The translations under genes and the position numbers were made by a program. DNA of 64,000 nt from Brasenia schreberi (taxonomy: Eukaryota; Streptophyta; Magnoliopsida; Nymphaeales; Cabombaceae), in the NCBI GenBank assembly GCA_036023115.1, contig JAYKKT010000048.1:6268001-6332000 (forward strand), written 5' to 3'. Below, one piece after another: positions 63,828 through 64,000 of the stretch. The first letter of the stretch is position 1; every line of letters begins with the position of its first letter. The notes under the pieces were generated by a model. It worked only from the letters and a program-made list of their open reading frames with translations. It was not told the origin of the DNA and searched no databases.

Positions 63828-64000
63828 TTATAGAGAGAGTTGAGGAATGACCTTTTACTTCCTACAATCTCCTTCTTATTTTTCTTCCTCTCTATGTGAA
63901 GGAGGAGAAATCGAGTGAAGAGTTGAGAGGAGTACTTTTTGGACTCAGATAGGTGGTGGCCTGTTGGGTTCCTACTCAATCAGCAGCGGCGGATCCACAT
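63206..64000. other. intergenic end of window with microsatellites
   Basis: TA/GATA/GA compound repeat at 63662-63710 and a (CT)n(TA)n repeat at 63787-63828. TCTCACCCACCCACCAAACAGGCC at about 63359-63382 looks like a MITE end, but I could not pair it. The open frame at 63362-63637 has no domain. Confidence 0.45.

Overview
The window is nuclear DNA of a flowering plant. It holds intron-split genes of plant type, long AT-rich stretches, many (TA)n and (GA)n microsatellites, hAT, copia and RTE-type transposable elements, tRNA-derived SINEs and a scrap of chloroplast DNA carrying psbM. I cannot name the species or order. There is no prokaryotic feature, no CRISPR array and no rRNA or intact tRNA gene that I can see.

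Two host genes can be supported, both on the minus strand. (1) Positions 959-15617 hold the 5' end of RAPTOR1, the TOR-complex scaffold. Exon 1 (15300-15617) and exon 2 (959-1061) are separated by a 14.2 kb first intron, and exon 3 onward lies beyond the left edge. (2) Positions 50742-57254 hold a complete nine-exon gene for a mitochondrial class-III aminotransferase of the alanine:glyoxylate / beta-alanine aminotransferase group (479 aa, closest to PYD4). It has a TATA box at 57398-57405. The two genes have no evident functional link.

Layout: 1-505 is the 3' end of a hAT element. 1062-15299 is RAPTOR1 intron 1, holding hAT element A (2435-5844), an antisense RRM pseudogene fragment (5862-6101), a decayed RTE LINE (about 6625-8697) and hAT element C (8873-10424, with a 7/8 target-site duplication). 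16268-19432 is a nearly complete RTE LINE lying head-to-head with RAPTOR1. 19.4-27.3 kb is a field of SINEs, MITEs and microsatellites. 28-30.5 kb holds a copia gag remnant and a truncated RTE. 31.8-43.9 kb is a nested composite: an LTR-like repeat split by a minus-strand RTE, split by a plus-strand RTE, split by a copia element, and ending in a cluster of TTATTCGAATAA palindromes. 45.8-49.3 kb holds two more RTE remnants. 50.7-57.4 kb is the aminotransferase gene, whose introns 1 and 6 carry short RTE-derived elements with clear target-site duplications. 58.5-58.8 kb is the plastid insertion. 58.9-64 kb holds RTE fragments, a tandem duplication, a SINE and a long inverted repeat.

The most notable items are: a set of SINE-like elements that join only the 5' and 3' ends of the local RTE family; a hAT family with ends packed with GTATCG-type palindromes; the very long TE-filled RAPTOR1 first intron with an upstream ORF in the leader; an aminotransferase splice donor fused to a roughly 115 bp (CT)n tract; and the nested 31.8-43.9 kb block. 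None amounts to a demonstrated new biological system. The RTE-derived short elements and the palindrome cluster are the best candidates for undescribed repeat families.
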